Assembly: GCA_946530965.1 (NCBI GenBank)
Contig: CAMNAK010000002.1
Location: 124,001 to 188,000 of the forward strand
Length of the DNA stretch: 64,000 nucleotides
DNA from: an uncultured Candidatus Saccharibacteria bacterium
GTDB taxonomy: Bacteria > Patescibacteriota > Saccharimonadia > Saccharimonadales > Saccharimonadaceae
Direction of reading: 5' to 3'
Position 1 is the stretch's first letter. Every line of letters begins with the position of its first letter. Below the pieces are notes generated by a model. It was not told the origin of the DNA, did no database searches, and saw nothing but the letters and a program-made list of their open reading frames with translations. Positions 63,631 to 64,000 of this stretch are shown piece after piece. The position numbers were made by a program, and so were the translations under genes.

Positions 63631-64000
63631 ATGAATAAGATACTTATAACGGGTGGTACTGGATATATTGGCTCTCATACTGTTGTAGAGTTGCTTCAGA
63701 CTGGCAACTATGAGGTTGATATTGTAGATAATCTTGCAAACAGCAAGGACACTGTCATAGACGACATCGAAAAGATAACAGGTGTTCGTCCTAATTTCTA
63801 TCACTTTGATCTCCTAGACGAGACGAAACTTCGTGATTTGTTCCGCGAGAATGACTACAAAGCCGTAATTCATTTTGCTGGCCTTAAGGCTGTTGGTGAA
63901 TCTGTCGAGCAGCCACTACGCTACTATGAAAATAACCTTTTGAGCACTCTAAATATTTTGAAGTGCATGAAAGAGTTTAATGTAAACGAGATTATCTTCT
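63631..64000 (+). CDS. galE: UDP-glucose 4-epimerase (partial)
   Basis: N-terminal 123 residues of a short-chain dehydrogenase-type epimerase; the gene runs off the right edge. ILITGGTGYIGSHTVVELL is the NAD-binding Gly motif and VIHFAGLKAVGESVEQPLRY is the typical GalE segment. Interconverts UDP-glucose and UDP-galactose, a donor for glycosyltransferases such as the one upstream. TGG then TATAAT (63619-63624), 6 nt, ATG: leaderless. Confidence 0.95.
   Translation, partial: MNKILITGGTGYIGSHTVVELLQTGNYEVDIVDNLANSKDTVIDDIEKITGVRPNFYHFDLLDETKLRDLFRENDYKAVIHFAGLKAVGESVEQPLRYYENNLLSTLNILKCMKEFNVNEIIF

Overview
The window looks like a chromosomal segment of a Patescibacteria/CPR bacterium, most likely Candidatus Saccharibacteria (TM7). 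This is inferred from gene content. There is a compact genome with a standard dnaA-dnaN-recF locus next to rpmH-rnpA-yidC-jag, several FemAB-type peptidyltransferases, and a type IV secretion system (PrgI, VirB4, VirB6-like) with many VirB2-like small membrane proteins. Wall-modifying enzymes are present, but no biosynthetic pathways are seen. TGA is used as a normal stop (for example at 23900, 30911 and 63582), so the recoded UGA of Gracilibacteria/Absconditabacteria is not indicated.

Layout: 1-2617 dnaE (minus, 3' end outside). 2618-3607 a lone gene with a long structured leader. 3696-7361 a minus operon (membrane protein, metzincin-like protease, membrane protein, diacylglycerol-kinase-like protein, TlyA-like methyltransferase). 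7409-7905 a tandem repeat array on a tRNA-Ser gene. 8049-10958 a small gene and a MacB-type ABC transporter. 11088-16764 a giant Glu-rich repeat protein and a DUF5663-like partner. 16882-20015 tsaD and two FemAB genes. 20165-20800 a transposase remnant and a probable small RNA. 20953-26793 valS, hypotheticals and a HIT protein. 26855-27571 tRNA-Ser and tRNA-Arg with further repeat arrays. 27708-30590 a degenerate Mur ligase, a pentein enzyme and a MurE-like ligase. 30726-33267 a small gene and CIRCE-groES-groEL with an unusually structured spacer. 33352-36402 hypotheticals, tRNA-Ser, a VirB2-like gene, a broken comF and an hsp20. 36502-40232 eight VirB2-like genes (minus), divergent from 40421-52798, the T4SS machinery and wall hydrolase (plus). 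52799-59522 the replication origin region. 59617-64000 a small DNA-binding-like gene, an LCP wall-polymer ligase, a GT4 glycosyltransferase and the start of galE.

Functional reading: the T4SS block (membrane channel, PrgI, a VirB4 split into two genes, a large membrane protein, a three-domain cell-wall hydrolase and a bank of pilin-like subunits) would build an envelope-spanning apparatus, plausibly used on host cells or for DNA transfer. FemAB, MurE-like, LCP, DagK-like, GT4 and GalE proteins fit maintenance of a Gram-positive-type wall.

Expression signals are consistent. Promoters usually have an extended -10 (TGnTATAAT). At least 15 first genes start only 6-11 nt after the -10, implying leaderless mRNAs, while internal operon genes and a few small single genes carry Shine-Dalgarno sequences. 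Structured non-coding elements stand out: tRNA-anchored tandem repeats that share a covarying hairpin between two tRNA-Ser loci, and a multi-hairpin groES-groEL spacer.
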